Shown: in pieces, positions 1-9,846 of the stretch | Position numbering within the stretch: the first letter of the stretch is position 1 | How the letters are laid out: each line of letters starts with the position of its first letter | Assembly (NCBI GenBank): GCA_029861795.1 | Contig: JAOTYS010000012.1 | Span: 1-28,223 of the forward strand | Origin: Gammaproteobacteria bacterium | GTDB lineage: Bacteria; Pseudomonadota; Gammaproteobacteria; Arenicellales; JAOTYS01 | Direction: 5' to 3' | Length of the DNA stretch: 28,223 nt | Position numbers and translations under genes: made by a program | The notes under the pieces: generated by a model | The model's database searches: none | The model's input: the letters and a program-made list of their open reading frames with translations, nothing else | Told to the model about the DNA's origin: nothing

Positions 1-910
1 CTTCCCAACCTGCATAGATTTCGTCGGGGATTACAAACGGTGGGTGCGACCAGCCCAGACTCTGGCGCGCCAACGCGACTTCCTCCTCGCCAAGCGCAGC
101 ACCATGACACGACTCGCTACCTTGCTTGTTCGGCGCGCCCCACCCGATAACGGTCTTACAGCATATTAGACTGGGTCGCTCTAGCTCGGCCCGGGCCTTA
201 TCAATGGCTGCTCGCACTGCATATGGATCGTGCCCATCCACCGCTGAAATAACCTGCCAGCCGTAGGCCAAAAATCGCTTGGCGGTATCGTCTGTAAACC
301 AACCCTCGACGGGCCCGTCGATGGATATTCCGTTGTCGTCCCAAAACACAATGAGCTTGGCCAAGCCCAGCGTACCTGCTAGCGAGCACGCCTCGTGGGA
401 GATACCCTCCATCAGACAGCCATCGCCGACGAACACATAAGTAAAGTGATCGACAATGCGATGGGATCCGCGGTTGAACTGGCTCGCAAGCACCCGCTCA
501 CTCAAGGCCATGCCCACCGCGTTGCTCAACCCCTGACCCAAGGGACCTGTGGTGGTCTCTACGCCGGGCGCGCATCCAAGTTCGGGGTGGCCAGGCGTCA
601 TCGAATGCAGCTGTCTGAAGCGCTTGATCTGGTCCATGGGCAGGTTGTACCCACTGAAGTGTAACACCGAGTACAACAGCATGGAGCCATGTCCGTTAGA
701 CAGGACAAAACGGTCGCGATCAAACCATTGAGGATCGTCGGGATTGTGGCGCAGATAGTCGTTCCAAAGCACCTCGGCGATGTCCGCCATACCCATCGGC
801 ATCCCGGGGTGGCCGGAATTCGCTTGCTGTACGGCATCCATACTCAAGGCACGGATCGCGTTAGCGAGTTCCCGACGGGTGGGTGCCACAGGTTTTGGCT
901 TCGCTGACAT
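1..910 (-). CDS. tkt: Transketolase, N-terminal part (3' end outside window)
   Basis: Transketolase moves two-carbon ketol units between sugar phosphates in the pentose phosphate and Calvin pathways, using thiamine diphosphate, in the cytoplasm. The visible 303 residues are the pyrophosphate-binding domain. They show the N-terminal [11 protein letters not shown] block, [10 protein letters not shown], the [14 protein letters not shown] block and the cofactor/Mg site [13 protein letters not shown] followed by [10 protein letters not shown]. The ATG at 908-910 follows a GGAGAGA ribosome site. Family members are about 660 residues, so a little over half (pyrimidine-binding and C-terminal domains) lies before base 1. 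It is transcribed in the same direction as the phosphatase gene upstream but separated by 230 bases, so it may have its own promoter. Identity is secure; a link to the Calvin cycle cannot be judged here. Confidence 0.95.
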   Translation of the reverse strand, partial: MSAKPKPVAPTRRELANAIRALSMDAVQQANSGHPGMPMGMADIAEVLWNDYLRHNPDDPQWFDRDRFVLSNGHGSMLLYSVLHFSGYNLPMDQIKRFRQLHSMTPGHPELGCAPGVETTTGPLGQGLSNAVGMALSERVLASQFNRGSHRIVDHFTYVFVGDGCLMEGISHEACSLAGTLGLAKLIVFWDDNGISIDGPVEGWFTDDTAKRFLAYGWQVISAVDGHDPYAVRAAIDKARAELERPSLICCKTVIGWGAPNKQGSESCHGAALGEEEVALARQSLGWSHPPFVIPDEIYAGWE

Positions 911-1106
911 GCTCTCTCCAATCGTGGATCAAGGTTTGGATTAGGCCGGGGACACAGACCTCGCTTGCACGGCGAGCACATCGCTTAGCGCACGACGCGA
1001 ACAACACAAAACCAGCCTGGATCCCGGCACAATGATATCGGTTAAGTGGTGTCCATCACTAGTACCAATGTCGCACCGCGACAGATGCTAAGGCTGACGT
1101 GTACCG

Positions 1107-1128
1107 AGCGTCACATCACCCAGACGCT
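1107..1128 (-). terminator. Inverted repeat after the phosphatase gene, possible terminator without a U tract
   Basis: Perfect 6-base arms AGCGTC and GACGCT enclose a 10-base loop, 13 bases past the stop of the inositol-phosphatase-family gene. No T run follows on the minus strand, so intrinsic termination is doubtful. The rest of the 230-base gap to transketolase shows only a second short repeat, CTCGC-N7-GCGAG at 960-976. Confidence 0.25.
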
Positions 1129-1140
1129 TGGTAAGGAAAA

Positions 1141-1971
1141 CTACCGGGCAGATTGCTCGACCGCGGCGTGTGGCCAATGATTTTGCACCCATTCATACCA
1201 ACGCGTGAAGACCAATGGGTTAGCTGCGCCGACAACTGACTGTGCGTCGAGTCCGGCCACAGTTAGCGAGTATCCATTTATGGTTTTAGCTCGACCACCT
1301 GCCTCTGCAAGGATTAGGCTGCCGGCGGCTTGATCCCACGGTTGCTGGCCGCCATGCAAATAAAGCTGGAAACGACCGGCCGCTAACCAGCACCATTCGA
1401 GCACACTGGACCCTAGATTTCGCTGAGACCGGTAAGGAGGCCCACTTGCAAGTCGTTGTGCGAGCTCACTTGGCAACCGCTTCAGATCCACACAGGCAAT
1501 ACAACGGGACAGTGGAAATTCGCACGGGGGTGCTAACAGCTCGCCGTTGAGGTAGGCGCCATCACCCTTTTGGGCTTCAAAACACTCGTTACGGTTAGGA
1601 TCGTACACCACCGCCAACCGTGGGCGTCCCTTTTTTACCAGCGCTAGAGAGATACCATAGAACGGCAACGCGGAGGTGAAGTTTGTAGTGCCGTCCAAAG
1701 GATCGAGACACCAAAGTAGAGCGTTTGAGTTGGCTATTGCTGCGTTTTGCTGCTCCACCGGCATTTCTTCGCCCAAAAAGCTAATGTCAGGCCAATGTCG
1801 TTTAAGCGCGAGATGGATAGATCGTTGCAGATCTAAATCGGTCTTGGTTACCAGGCTACCGTCCGCCTTGTGAATCGGGTCACGATTCACAGCACCAGAA
1901 AGACAAGTACGCGATACATCGATGACGATATCCCGTACCGCCCCTAATTCAGGAAGCGAACGCAGATTCAC
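1141..1971 (-). CDS. Inositol monophosphatase family protein (CysQ/SuhB-like)
   Basis: A 276-residue Mg-dependent phosphomonoesterase of the inositol monophosphatase superfamily, which includes SuhB, CysQ (3'-phosphoadenosine 5'-phosphate phosphatase) and histidinol- or fructose-phosphatase variants. The metal and substrate residues are visible: KADGSLVTKTD at 35-45, GEE at 67-69, DPLDGTTNF at 90-98 and PWDQAAG at 211-217. The length is normal. It starts at GTG (1969-1971) behind a GGTGGGG-like ribosome site. Substrate cannot be assigned from motifs. A PAP phosphatase role would be attractive because a PAPS-type sulfotransferase is encoded at 11611-12477, but that is inference only. It lies downstream of chpA with a 119-base gap that holds a possible promoter. 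Confidence 0.85.
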   Translation of the reverse strand: MNLRSLPELGAVRDIVIDVSRTCLSGAVNRDPIHKADGSLVTKTDLDLQRSIHLALKRHWPDISFLGEEMPVEQQNAAIANSNALLWCLDPLDGTTNFTSALPFYGISLALVKKGRPRLAVVYDPNRNECFEAQKGDGAYLNGELLAPPCEFPLSRCIACVDLKRLPSELAQRLASGPPYRSQRNLGSSVLEWCWLAAGRFQLYLHGGQQPWDQAAGSLILAEAGGRAKTINGYSLTVAGLDAQSVVGAANPLVFTRWYEWVQNHWPHAAVEQSAR

Positions 1972-1993
1972 TGAGTCTTTACCCCACCTAGGG

Positions 1994-2005
1994 AAGGATA
2001 TCCTT
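1994..2005. repeat. 12-base perfect palindrome upstream of the phosphatase gene
   Basis: AAGGATATCCTT is a perfect palindrome, flanked by GGG on the left and, after one unpaired A, by CCC on the right. It lies 22 bases upstream of the GTG start and downstream of the candidate promoter, as an operator or a 5'-leader hairpin would. Function unknown; it may be chance. Confidence 0.3.
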
Positions 2006-2032
2006 ACCCTGTGCTCCTATTTTGAACTTAAT

Positions 2033-2062
2033 TTTATATAGTATACGCCAACAGCCGGGCAA
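2033..2062 (-). promoter_or_regulatory. Candidate promoter for the inositol-phosphatase-family gene
   Basis: On the minus strand TTGCCC (2062-2057) precedes an A/T-rich TATATAAAA block with TATAAA at 2038-2033 (18-base spacer) or TATATA at 2040-2035 (16-base spacer). The leader would be about 60 bases. The -35 overlaps the hairpin after chpA, so initiation and termination signals may be superimposed. Weak assignment by eye. Confidence 0.35.
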
Positions 2063-2075
2063 GTGCAGCCTGCCC
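2057..2075 (-). terminator. GC-rich hairpin after chpA, possible terminator of the Chp operon
   Basis: On the minus strand GGGCAGG-CTGCA-CTTGCCC forms a 7-base stem with one G-T wobble and a 5-base loop, starting 16 bases after the chpA stop. There is no T run directly after it, so it could be a weak or factor-aided terminator or an mRNA 3'-end stabiliser. Confidence 0.35.
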
Positions 2076-2090
2076 CAGGAAAGGTGCTAG

Positions 2091-5000
2091 TCACCCACTT
2101 GTGTTTACGTTGACGACCTGTTGGGATCTGGCACGCCACAACGCCTTTACGTGGGCCAACAGCACATCTTCGTGATAGGGCTTAGTCAAATACACATCAG
2201 CACCCAACTCCATTGCCTTGTCTTTGTGTTTGGCACCGGATCTCGACGTGATGATAACAATGGAAATATGTTCGGTTTCAGGTGATGCTCGAAGACGACG
2301 GGTTAACTCGAAACCATCCATTCCAGGCATCTCAATATCCACCAACATAATATCAGGCTTCACTTGTTGCAGCTGATCCAACGCGTCCACCCCATCCTTA
2401 GCGCAGAGCACTTTGATTCCGTACTTCTCTAGGCTGCGACTGGTCACTTTACGCACAGTCAGCGAATCGTCAACCACCATGACTATACAGGCCGCAAGTG
2501 TGTCATCCGATTCCTGAGTCGCTGCCAGAGCATTTGTTCCTTGGTGAGCGCGCTCGCGTAGCAGCCATAGGCCCGCAATATCTAGGATGATAACGACCTT
2601 GCCGTCACCTAAAACTGTCCCCCCGGCGATACCATCGATCCCGGCGAGTTGTGAGCCCAATGGCTTTACCACCACCTCTCGGGTACCGATCAACTCATCG
2701 ACCTCAAGCGCTACGTCTCGCGCACCCATTCTCACCAAAAGAAGCGGCGCTTTTCCCGTAATACCTTCGGATTTCAGCCCAAGTCGTTGCGCGAGATTCA
2801 TGTAAGGATAAACCTGTCCACCGTATTCGAAGCTCTCTGCCCCAGTATCGTTGAGCTTTATCGACTGTTCACTTGAAATCTTGACCACATTTGCCACAAC
2901 ACTCACCGGAATGGCAAAGGATTGTCCACCAGCGCTCACAAGCAACGCATGGGTGATTGAAAGGGTGAGTGGCAAACGCATCGCAAACCTAATGCCTTTG
3001 CCCGGCTGATTGTGGGCGGTAATATTGCCACCAAGCTGTTTTACTACGTTGTTGACGACATCCATCCCAACGCCGCGACCCGACAGCTGCGTAAGTTCAT
3101 CGGCGGTGGAAAAGCCAGCCACCACCAACAACTGAATCAGCTCTTTATCGCTCAGCGATGTACCGTCACCCAACAATCCGAGCTGCGCCGCCTTTTGACG
3201 GATCTTATCGGTATCCACACCTCTACCGTCGTCGCTATATTCGATGGTGCACTCCGCACCTTCCTGACGACAAGTGATCGTTATTCTTCCAATTTCAGCT
3301 TTGTCCCGGCGGCGGCGCTCAGCGGCGTCTTCAATGCCATGGTAGAGCGAGTTCCTTATCATGTGCTCGAAGGGACCCATCATGCGCTGGAGAACGTTGC
3401 GGTCTATCTCCACCTCGCCGCCAACGACCTCAAGCTCCACCTGCTTACCCAACTCTCTGCCCGTTTGGCGCACGATATGACGTAACCGTGGAACTTGGGT
3501 TGAAAATGCCACCATACGCGTACGCAGCAAGCCATCTTGCAGCTCGGAGTTCAGGTGCGCCTGCTGTCGCAACACCTCTTCCGCTTCCCCGGTATATCGC
3601 GTCAGGCTCGAGTAGATCGTCATGATCTGGTCCAAGCACTCGAACAAATTTCTGGAGATCTGCTGTACCCGTGTATAGCGGTCAAATTCCAAAGGATCAA
3701 AGTGCTGCGACATCTGGGATTCGCCGCTTGGCTCGGGGTGTACCCGGATTTGCGAGTCAGTATGAATGTCTAGATCTCGCAGCTGGTCTCGAAACCCTTC
3801 AAAGAGACTTCGTAACTCCTTCAGATAATCCTTCATGCTGGCGATCTGTTCCTGAGTACGCGCCCTAGATACGCTCACCTCTCCAGCGATATTCACCAGA
3901 CTATCCAGCAGTTCGGTGTCGACCCTAACGTGTGTACGGATGTCACCTTGGTTGGTGGCGTGCTTGACGACCGAAGGTTTCAACTTGTCAATGTCTGTAG
4001 TGATCTGTCTCCAGGATTTGCCAGTTACCGCATCCGTATGGACAGCAGGCAGCTCAGGTTCCTCCGTTTTCGTTGCAACCTGAGCCGGCTGGTCAACCAC
4101 AGCCGTCGGGGTCTGCACTTGTTGTGGTGCACCAGCGAAACTCGCCACCCTCTGATTAAGCATTCCTGTTTCGGGAGGAGCTTGACCATCACGCATGCGA
4201 TCGATCATCTCCACCAACGTGTCATGGACCTCTTCCATTAACTCCAACAGACCACCCTCATCCATTTGTGAGCTGGTCGCGCTGACTCTGTCCAACAGAC
4301 TTTCAGTATTGTGAGCAAGATCGCCAATTGCACCCACGCCAACAGCTCGTGCGCTCCCTTTAAGTGTGTGCAACTCTCGTCGTAGTGTCGCAATATGTCC
4401 CACATCGGCACGGGTCTCACGACATTCGGACAATGCCGACTGCATCCGCACCAAAATATCAGTGGCTTCTTCGCAGAAGAATTCCCGCAATTCTGAGTCC
4501 ACTCCAGCAGCGGAGGTTACTTTTCCAGGTGCGTCCGATATTCGCGTCTGTTCTATTAGGTTCGATTCGCGGATTTCGATCTGTTGAGCGAGTGCGTGCA
4601 ATTGATCATGCAGTTCATCTGGCAACGACTCGTTGGATTCGATGCGAAGCCGTGCACTAGCGATCAGCTCCTGAAGTTTGCGAAGTAATCGAACATCCTC
4701 ACCAGCGAGTCGCTGCTGCCGCTCCTTGAGGCCTCGCAGCAACTTGTCCATGCGCTCACACGCATCCGCCATGGAATGCAAACCCACCGAGCGTGAACTG
4801 CCGCACAAAGTATGCGTGGCGCGTAATAGCTCCGATGTGACTTCCGCTTCGTCCGCGGAAGCCACTGCTTCATTGATATCATTAAGGTGATCGAGCGCCT
4901 CGTTCGCGAAAATACGAGCGACCTCTAGATCGAGTGCGGTCTGCACCTCTGATGGTGGTCCTGGACGAGGCGTCCACTCGCCCAGCTCAGATTGGGCACG

Positions 5001-7103
5001 TTGCAACTGCCTGCCCGTCTGATGCAGCACTTCTTCGATTTCGCTCGGTACTCCACTGGCACCCGGCGATGCCGATATCTCGGAGAGCTCAAGCTCTCGC
5101 ACAAAGCCCCGCAAACTGTCCATAGATCCTTCTAAAGTTTCCTTAACTTCATCCGATAGATCGGATGAGTCGTGAGCGATGAGTCCCAACAGATCCTTAA
5201 GCTTGACTCCTATATGCTGGATTCGATCTGCGCCTCTGGCGGTTGCCAGAGTGATTAGCTTGCGCAAACGAGCGTTAAGCGTGTAGAACAGCGGCTCATC
5301 TGTGCGATCGTCTAGCCAAGCTTTGAAGCTGTACTCCATACTCTCAAACAATCGTATAGGATCATCAATGGGTTTCTGCTTCGCCGATACGGCATCGTCC
5401 AAATCAATCGATCCACGCTCGACCATCTCGTCCAGGCCCGCTCGTCTTTGAGCCAAGCCCTGCGCATAGTTCTGAATACTGCCAACGGCCACGGCCAAAG
5501 ACTCTAGCACTTCCGGGTCTGCGATCAGTTCACCCGCCACTAGATCCTCAACTGTTCGCTCGCTAAGAGAGGCCAAGTCCACAACCGAGTGCCTACCTAA
5601 CAAAGCCAGCACCGACCTAACCGCTCGTAGGTCGGATGGAATAGATCGTAATCGTTCTGTGACAGAGACGTCTTCAGCAAACTCCACCAGCGCTTGCTCT
5701 ACACCGGCAAGTCGAGAGAGTGTTTCTCCCGACATGGCAGGAACCAGTTCGGATAGCTCGAGATCGGCAATAGCCGTTTGGAAAAAATCAGCATTTCCGC
5801 CGTAAGGATCAACGTGGTCGAGCTCACGCAGCGAAGCCAAACACGCCTCCACTTGATTTGCCCAGGCATGTTCTGACAGATCAGATCGGGTCATGCCTCT
5901 TTCCAGCAACAAAAGTGCCGCAAGCATGTTTAAAAGGATCACGGCGAGTTCTGCAACCGTATCCCGTCCTAGTGTTTCAGCGGTAACGACCAGCTGCCGC
6001 GCGAGATCTCCCAGAGCACTACCGTCGTCTCCGATGAGTTCACCGAGCTCGATCAAAAATTGGTGAAGCCGGATTCGCGTGGGAGCATCACGTTTCTCGG
6101 GGTCAGCATAAGCAAGCAACAACGACTTCGACTCGGTGATCGCCTCACTGATCAGAATGGTTCGTTGATCCAAAGCCTGCTCGGCATCTCGCTCCGTTTG
6201 CGCCTGCTCACGCCCCAACCATAAGTTCAAATCGAATGCCGTCTTAAGTTCGACAACCCGCGCGCTGCAACTCTGAGATTGACCAATCTGGTAAAGTAAG
6301 TTGCGCACCAGATCCTCAGCGGGTGCCCTCACCAATTCGGACTCGCCAGACTCTACGAGCCTTCGGATCTGCTGATCGAGGCGACCTAAAAGCATCTTTT
6401 GCTCGGCGCTCGCCTGTGAACCGTCTTCCTGCAAGGCCTCCACTAACCCACTGCCTACCCACCACAGTTGAGCTACCGCACCAAACCGTGCGGCAGCTCG
6501 GAGCTCATCTAGGATATGGACAAGTTCTTCCAGCGCTTCCTTGTCATCAGGTGTACGTAACCATTGCAACAACGAAAGTTGATACTCGCGTCTGCAGTTA
6601 CTTGCCAGTGCAAACAATTCATCTCTATTAAGCGCGGCGCTTTCCCGGTCAAACGGGGGATAGACCGACAAGTCGGGGGTAAAGAACTCGTACTCGGTAA
6701 TCGCTTCTTCGCCACGCGCCAGCCGCAGCTTGTTGAATAACGCCACCAGCCGAATGGGTAGATCCGGGTGAGTCGGATCTAAACTATCGAGGTAAGTCGA
6801 AAGGTCATCAATCGCCTCGCGCAGCAACTCCAAATTAGCTTCTGTTGCCTGCGCGCTGCCGTCTAGAATCGCTCTGCCAAGGGATTCAATCTCAACTGAG
6901 ATTTGGGCTCCGCCATCAATCTCCACCATTTGTAACGTGCCCATCACCTGGTGGATCTGGTTGTTAAACTGTCGAAGCGAAATAGCATCGGACTGATTTT
7001 GAGAGAAAGAGGACAACGCAGAGCGCGCAAGCACCAACGTTTGATCAATCTCTCGCTTAACCCACCCCAATGTGCCGAGATCGATGTTTCTAATCGTGCT
7101 CAA
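2091..7103 (-). CDS. chpA: ChpA-type hybrid chemotaxis histidine kinase of the pilus (Chp) system
   Basis: This 1670-residue CheA-like kinase would phosphorylate PilG and PilH to control type IV pilus motility. The first roughly 720 residues are helical, with the ChpA-like opening LGWVKREIDQTL and no recognisable phospho-histidine. Two Hpt domains follow: ATHTLCGSSRS with His764 and ELHTLKGSARA with His912. After a linker come the CheA dimerisation region (about 1058-1100), an ATPase with N box around Asn1251, DDGRGVD at 1291-1297 and SGRGVGMD around 1340-1348, then a CheW-like domain (about 1380-1510). The C-terminal receiver (about 1535-1655) has Asp1589 and Lys1641. P. aeruginosa ChpA is near 2470 residues with more phosphotransfer domains, so this is a shorter version. 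The only in-frame start near the family N-terminus is TTG (7101-7103), 30 bases after pilJ with no good ribosome site, suggesting coupling. Confidence 0.95.
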   Translation of the reverse strand: MSTIRNIDLGTLGWVKREIDQTLVLARSALSSFSQNQSDAISLRQFNNQIHQVMGTLQMVEIDGGAQISVEIESLGRAILDGSAQATEANLELLREAIDDLSTYLDSLDPTHPDLPIRLVALFNKLRLARGEEAITEYEFFTPDLSVYPPFDRESAALNRDELFALASNCRREYQLSLLQWLRTPDDKEALEELVHILDELRAAARFGAVAQLWWVGSGLVEALQEDGSQASAEQKMLLGRLDQQIRRLVESGESELVRAPAEDLVRNLLYQIGQSQSCSARVVELKTAFDLNLWLGREQAQTERDAEQALDQRTILISEAITESKSLLLAYADPEKRDAPTRIRLHQFLIELGELIGDDGSALGDLARQLVVTAETLGRDTVAELAVILLNMLAALLLLERGMTRSDLSEHAWANQVEACLASLRELDHVDPYGGNADFFQTAIADLELSELVPAMSGETLSRLAGVEQALVEFAEDVSVTERLRSIPSDLRAVRSVLALLGRHSVVDLASLSERTVEDLVAGELIADPEVLESLAVAVGSIQNYAQGLAQRRAGLDEMVERGSIDLDDAVSAKQKPIDDPIRLFESMEYSFKAWLDDRTDEPLFYTLNARLRKLITLATARGADRIQHIGVKLKDLLGLIAHDSSDLSDEVKETLEGSMDSLRGFVRELELSEISASPGASGVPSEIEEVLHQTGRQLQRAQSELGEWTPRPGPPSEVQTALDLEVARIFANEALDHLNDINEAVASADEAEVTSELLRATHTLCGSSRSVGLHSMADACERMDKLLRGLKERQQRLAGEDVRLLRKLQELIASARLRIESNESLPDELHDQLHALAQQIEIRESNLIEQTRISDAPGKVTSAAGVDSELREFFCEEATDILVRMQSALSECRETRADVGHIATLRRELHTLKGSARAVGVGAIGDLAHNTESLLDRVSATSSQMDEGGLLELMEEVHDTLVEMIDRMRDGQAPPETGMLNQRVASFAGAPQQVQTPTAVVDQPAQVATKTEEPELPAVHTDAVTGKSWRQITTDIDKLKPSVVKHATNQGDIRTHVRVDTELLDSLVNIAGEVSVSRARTQEQIASMKDYLKELRSLFEGFRDQLRDLDIHTDSQIRVHPEPSGESQMSQHFDPLEFDRYTRVQQISRNLFECLDQIMTIYSSLTRYTGEAEEVLRQQAHLNSELQDGLLRTRMVAFSTQVPRLRHIVRQTGRELGKQVELEVVGGEVEIDRNVLQRMMGPFEHMIRNSLYHGIEDAAERRRRDKAEIGRITITCRQEGAECTIEYSDDGRGVDTDKIRQKAAQLGLLGDGTSLSDKELIQLLVVAGFSTADELTQLSGRGVGMDVVNNVVKQLGGNITAHNQPGKGIRFAMRLPLTLSITHALLVSAGGQSFAIPVSVVANVVKISSEQSIKLNDTGAESFEYGGQVYPYMNLAQRLGLKSEGITGKAPLLLVRMGARDVALEVDELIGTREVVVKPLGSQLAGIDGIAGGTVLGDGKVVIILDIAGLWLLRERAHQGTNALAATQESDDTLAACIVMVVDDSLTVRKVTSRSLEKYGIKVLCAKDGVDALDQLQQVKPDIMLVDIEMPGMDGFELTRRLRASPETEHISIVIITSRSGAKHKDKAMELGADVYLTKPYHEDVLLAHVKALWRARSQQVVNVNTSG

Positions 7104-7133
7104 TTTAGTATCCGCGCCGTCTTCATCTTTCGG

Positions 7134-9245
7134 CTAGGGAAGTTTGAATCCTGCGACCGATCGCTCTAGTTTCTGTGCTAGATCTGCAAGTCTCCCGATA
7201 GAATCCGCGGCCTGCTGTATACCAGCGCCGGTGTCCTTTGCAACCTGCTGCACATTGCCCATTTGTCCCGACAGGGCGTCGGCCTCCTCCGACTGACGAC
7301 TAGCGGTGTCGGCCATGGCCTGAATAAGCTGTGACAGCTCGTGGGACACAGTCTCTATCTCGTGCAAAGCTTTTCCCGCCGCATCCGCAACGCGTGAGCC
7401 TTCCACCACTTCGCCAGTGGCCCGCTCCATGGAGGTCACGGCCTCGTTCGTGTCAGTCTGGATGTTGTTGATCAAATCGGCGATCTGTTTGGTGGCCTCA
7501 GCGGACCGCTCGGCCAGGCGTTGCACCTCATCAGCCACCACCGCAAAGCCCTTACCTGATTCACCAGCCGTTGCTGCTTGGATCGCGGCATTGAGCGACA
7601 AGACATTGGTCTGATCGGCGAGCTCCTCAATCAGCGCGGCTACCTCTCCGATCTGCTGCGAACTCTCCCCTAAGCGTTTTATACGTTTAGATGTCTCTTG
7701 AATCTGTTCCCGTATTCCATCCATTCCCCGGATGGTGTTGCGAACCGCTTGTGCTCCACGCTTGGCTACTTGAGTCGAACCTTCGGCTACCTCGGAAGAG
7801 CGTCGAGCATTTTGTGACATGGTCGCCATGGAATTAGCCACCTCCCGAATACGCTCAGTCATAGCACGGATCTCTTTGCTCTGTTGTTCACTTGCTTGGC
7901 TGAGTGTCTGCGCGGCCCCCTGAGCGTTACTAGTCTCCTTGGCGATTTGGGTGGACGCATAATTGATACTTTGCACCAATGCGCGCATTTCTCGAATTGC
8001 AAAGTTGATCGAATCTGCAATGGCGCCGGTAATCTGATCGGTGACCTCGGCTTCAATCGTCAAATCACCGTCCGCCAAACTTGTCATTTCGTCTAACAGC
8101 TTGAGAATGGCATCTTGAGTCTGGCGATTCTGTTCTGAGCTAACTTCGGCTCTCATACGCACCCTTAAGATAAGGGCTCGCGCAAGTAGCAGCGCAAGCA
8201 GCACAGCTACCGCAACGAATAGCCAAGGTAACCATGCCGTGATTGTCTTTTGCGGTCTCTGTATATATTCGTCCCCCATACTCTGCACGGCGACAAGCAA
8301 CTGGTCGCTGTTCGCTACGATAGTGTCCGCTGCACCCTGGGCGGCCAGGAACTCAGGTATACTATCTTGCAACTGGCGCAACCTGTCGCTGAGCTCAGCG
8401 AAAGTGGCATCGACTTCTTTTAGCTTTGGCTGCAGCTCGTGAATCGGAAGCCGGCTAAGCTCCTCCGCCGCCGCGGAAGACAGCTTCAAATCTTTAGCGA
8501 TCTTCGATGCCGCTAATTCGGACTCCCCACCGCCCAAGACATACAGATTCACATTCTGTGCGATCCGTTGACTCAAAGTTCGGAGCGTCCCCACAGTATC
8601 GATCTGCTCAGCGCTGGCGGAGTTACGTAGGAGTAACTCGGCCACTTCGTCTGACCTCGCCAGCAGTCGAGTGCTCAAGTGGTTGATCTCCGGCACACTA
8701 CCGCGGGTTTGCAGCACCGCTTGTTCGTTAGCGAGAATCTGGTCGACGTCGATGCGCATTTTTTGCCAAATCTCCTGCACCGACACACGCAGGTGGTCGA
8801 GACGGGCCGGCACTGGTTTTACATTGGCAGCCGAATCACCGTCCGTGAGTGCCTCCACAAAGCCCTGGATGTTGTCTGCAGATTGAGCCAACTCCGCAAA
8901 CGCGTCGCGATCGCCAAGCACCGCTTCGCGAGCATCCTTTGCTACTTTCTGCGACAGCACGCCGACGGACGAGAACAGATCCAGACCACGCGCCTCGGTC
9001 ACACCACGACGCACCTCCATAATTTGAAACACAGCTACGGCGGCAATACAAGCAACCAGCATGGTGACCAGAAGAGGAACATTGCGCACTAGCGTGGAGC
9101 CCTGATTGTTGTTACTGGCGTCCTCGAAAGCGCCAATGGCTGCCGTGCTCGACTGATCTCCATCACCGTGCTCTGCGGCGTCACTCAATTTCTGGATCTC
9201 TTCAAACGGGAGATCAGATTTGATCGAATCTTGTATACTTGCCAT
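7134..9245 (-). CDS. pilJ: PilJ-type methyl-accepting chemoreceptor of the pilus system
   Basis: A 703-residue inner-membrane chemoreceptor that would feed surface or pilin signals to ChpA through PilI. A cytoplasmic tail of about 54 residues leads to membrane segment 1 (about 55-75). A periplasmic part of about 260 residues, with a PilJ-like helical module ([18 protein letters not shown], then [13 protein letters not shown]), comes next. Membrane segment 2 is at about 338-360. A HAMP-like region and a coiled-coil signalling domain follow, with its conserved hairpin tip at about 540-590 ([19 protein letters not shown], then [18 protein letters not shown]). The length agrees with P. aeruginosa PilJ (about 680). 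The ATG at 9243-9245 lacks a clear ribosome site. No CheR (PilK) gene follows it here, so its methylation would need an enzyme encoded elsewhere. Confidence 0.95.
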   Translation of the reverse strand: MASIQDSIKSDLPFEEIQKLSDAAEHGDGDQSSTAAIGAFEDASNNNQGSTLVRNVPLLVTMLVACIAAVAVFQIMEVRRGVTEARGLDLFSSVGVLSQKVAKDAREAVLGDRDAFAELAQSADNIQGFVEALTDGDSAANVKPVPARLDHLRVSVQEIWQKMRIDVDQILANEQAVLQTRGSVPEINHLSTRLLARSDEVAELLLRNSASAEQIDTVGTLRTLSQRIAQNVNLYVLGGGESELAASKIAKDLKLSSAAAEELSRLPIHELQPKLKEVDATFAELSDRLRQLQDSIPEFLAAQGAADTIVANSDQLLVAVQSMGDEYIQRPQKTITAWLPWLFVAVAVLLALLLARALILRVRMRAEVSSEQNRQTQDAILKLLDEMTSLADGDLTIEAEVTDQITGAIADSINFAIREMRALVQSINYASTQIAKETSNAQGAAQTLSQASEQQSKEIRAMTERIREVANSMATMSQNARRSSEVAEGSTQVAKRGAQAVRNTIRGMDGIREQIQETSKRIKRLGESSQQIGEVAALIEELADQTNVLSLNAAIQAATAGESGKGFAVVADEVQRLAERSAEATKQIADLINNIQTDTNEAVTSMERATGEVVEGSRVADAAGKALHEIETVSHELSQLIQAMADTASRQSEEADALSGQMGNVQQVAKDTGAGIQQAADSIGRLADLAQKLERSVAGFKLP

Positions 9246-9289
9246 TCAGAATTCACTGGTTTTAATGATGCGACTCGTTTCTCGACGTC

Positions 9290-9841
9290 CTAGGAACTCT
9301 CAACAGCCACGCGTCTAAACTTCTCGTCTTGCACAAGTCGGTCGACATTGAACATCGCCCAGCGAGAGTCGTTATCGATGAACTCATAGTCAACATAGGG
9401 TCGAAGCGCGTCATCCAGATCCGAGCCGTCTGTACTTTGTTGTTCTTGATCGAAGTGTTTGAGTCCCAACACATTGTCTACAAGCAGCGCGGATTGAAAA
9501 CCCTCTGCGTTGATGACGATCACTCTTCGACTCTGAGTCAGTTGTAACGCGGGCTTGCCGAGAAATGCCGACAAATCCACTACCGTGAACAGTCGTCCAC
9601 GCACATTCGCAATTCCCCTGATCCATGAGTTAGTCAGCGGTACAGGCGTTACATGGCCGCAGGCAACCAGCTCGCCCACTTGGGTGAGTGGCAATACCAG
9701 ACGGGTGTTCGCCACTTCAAAACCCAATCCACGCCATGTGGCATCTTCTTCTACCCCTTTGGGCGGCTCGTGCTCAGATGCGGGTTTCATCGAATCTCGA
9801 CTGGGCGCCGAATCAAGATCGGTTTCGTCTGAAAAGGCCAT
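9290..9841 (-). CDS. pilI: PilI, CheW-like adaptor
   Basis: A 183-residue CheW-domain protein expected to couple PilJ to ChpA. After a polar N-terminus of about 35 residues, the CheW fold is recognisable: RGLGFEVANTRLVLPLTQVG, then NSWIRGIANVRGRLFTVVDL and a late SALLVDNVLGL strand. It begins with ATG (9839-9841) only 5 bases after the pilH stop and has no strong ribosome site of its own, so it is probably translated by coupling to pilH. P. aeruginosa PilI is about 178 residues, close to this length. The position between pilH and pilJ matches the standard operon order. Confidence 0.92.
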   Translation of the reverse strand: MAFSDETDLDSAPSRDSMKPASEHEPPKGVEEDATWRGLGFEVANTRLVLPLTQVGELVACGHVTPVPLTNSWIRGIANVRGRLFTVVDLSAFLGKPALQLTQSRRVIVINAEGFQSALLVDNVLGLKHFDQEQQSTDGSDLDDALRPYVDYEFIDNDSRWAMFNVDRLVQDEKFRRVAVESS

Positions 9842-9846
9842 AGCAT

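Noticed and set aside
3012..3485. 157-codon plus-strand open frame inside chpA
   Set aside because: It is antisense to the ATPase domain of chpA, whose motifs are fully conserved in the other strand.
8679..9092. 137-codon plus-strand open frame
   Set aside because: It is antisense to the periplasmic part of pilJ and shows no family signature.
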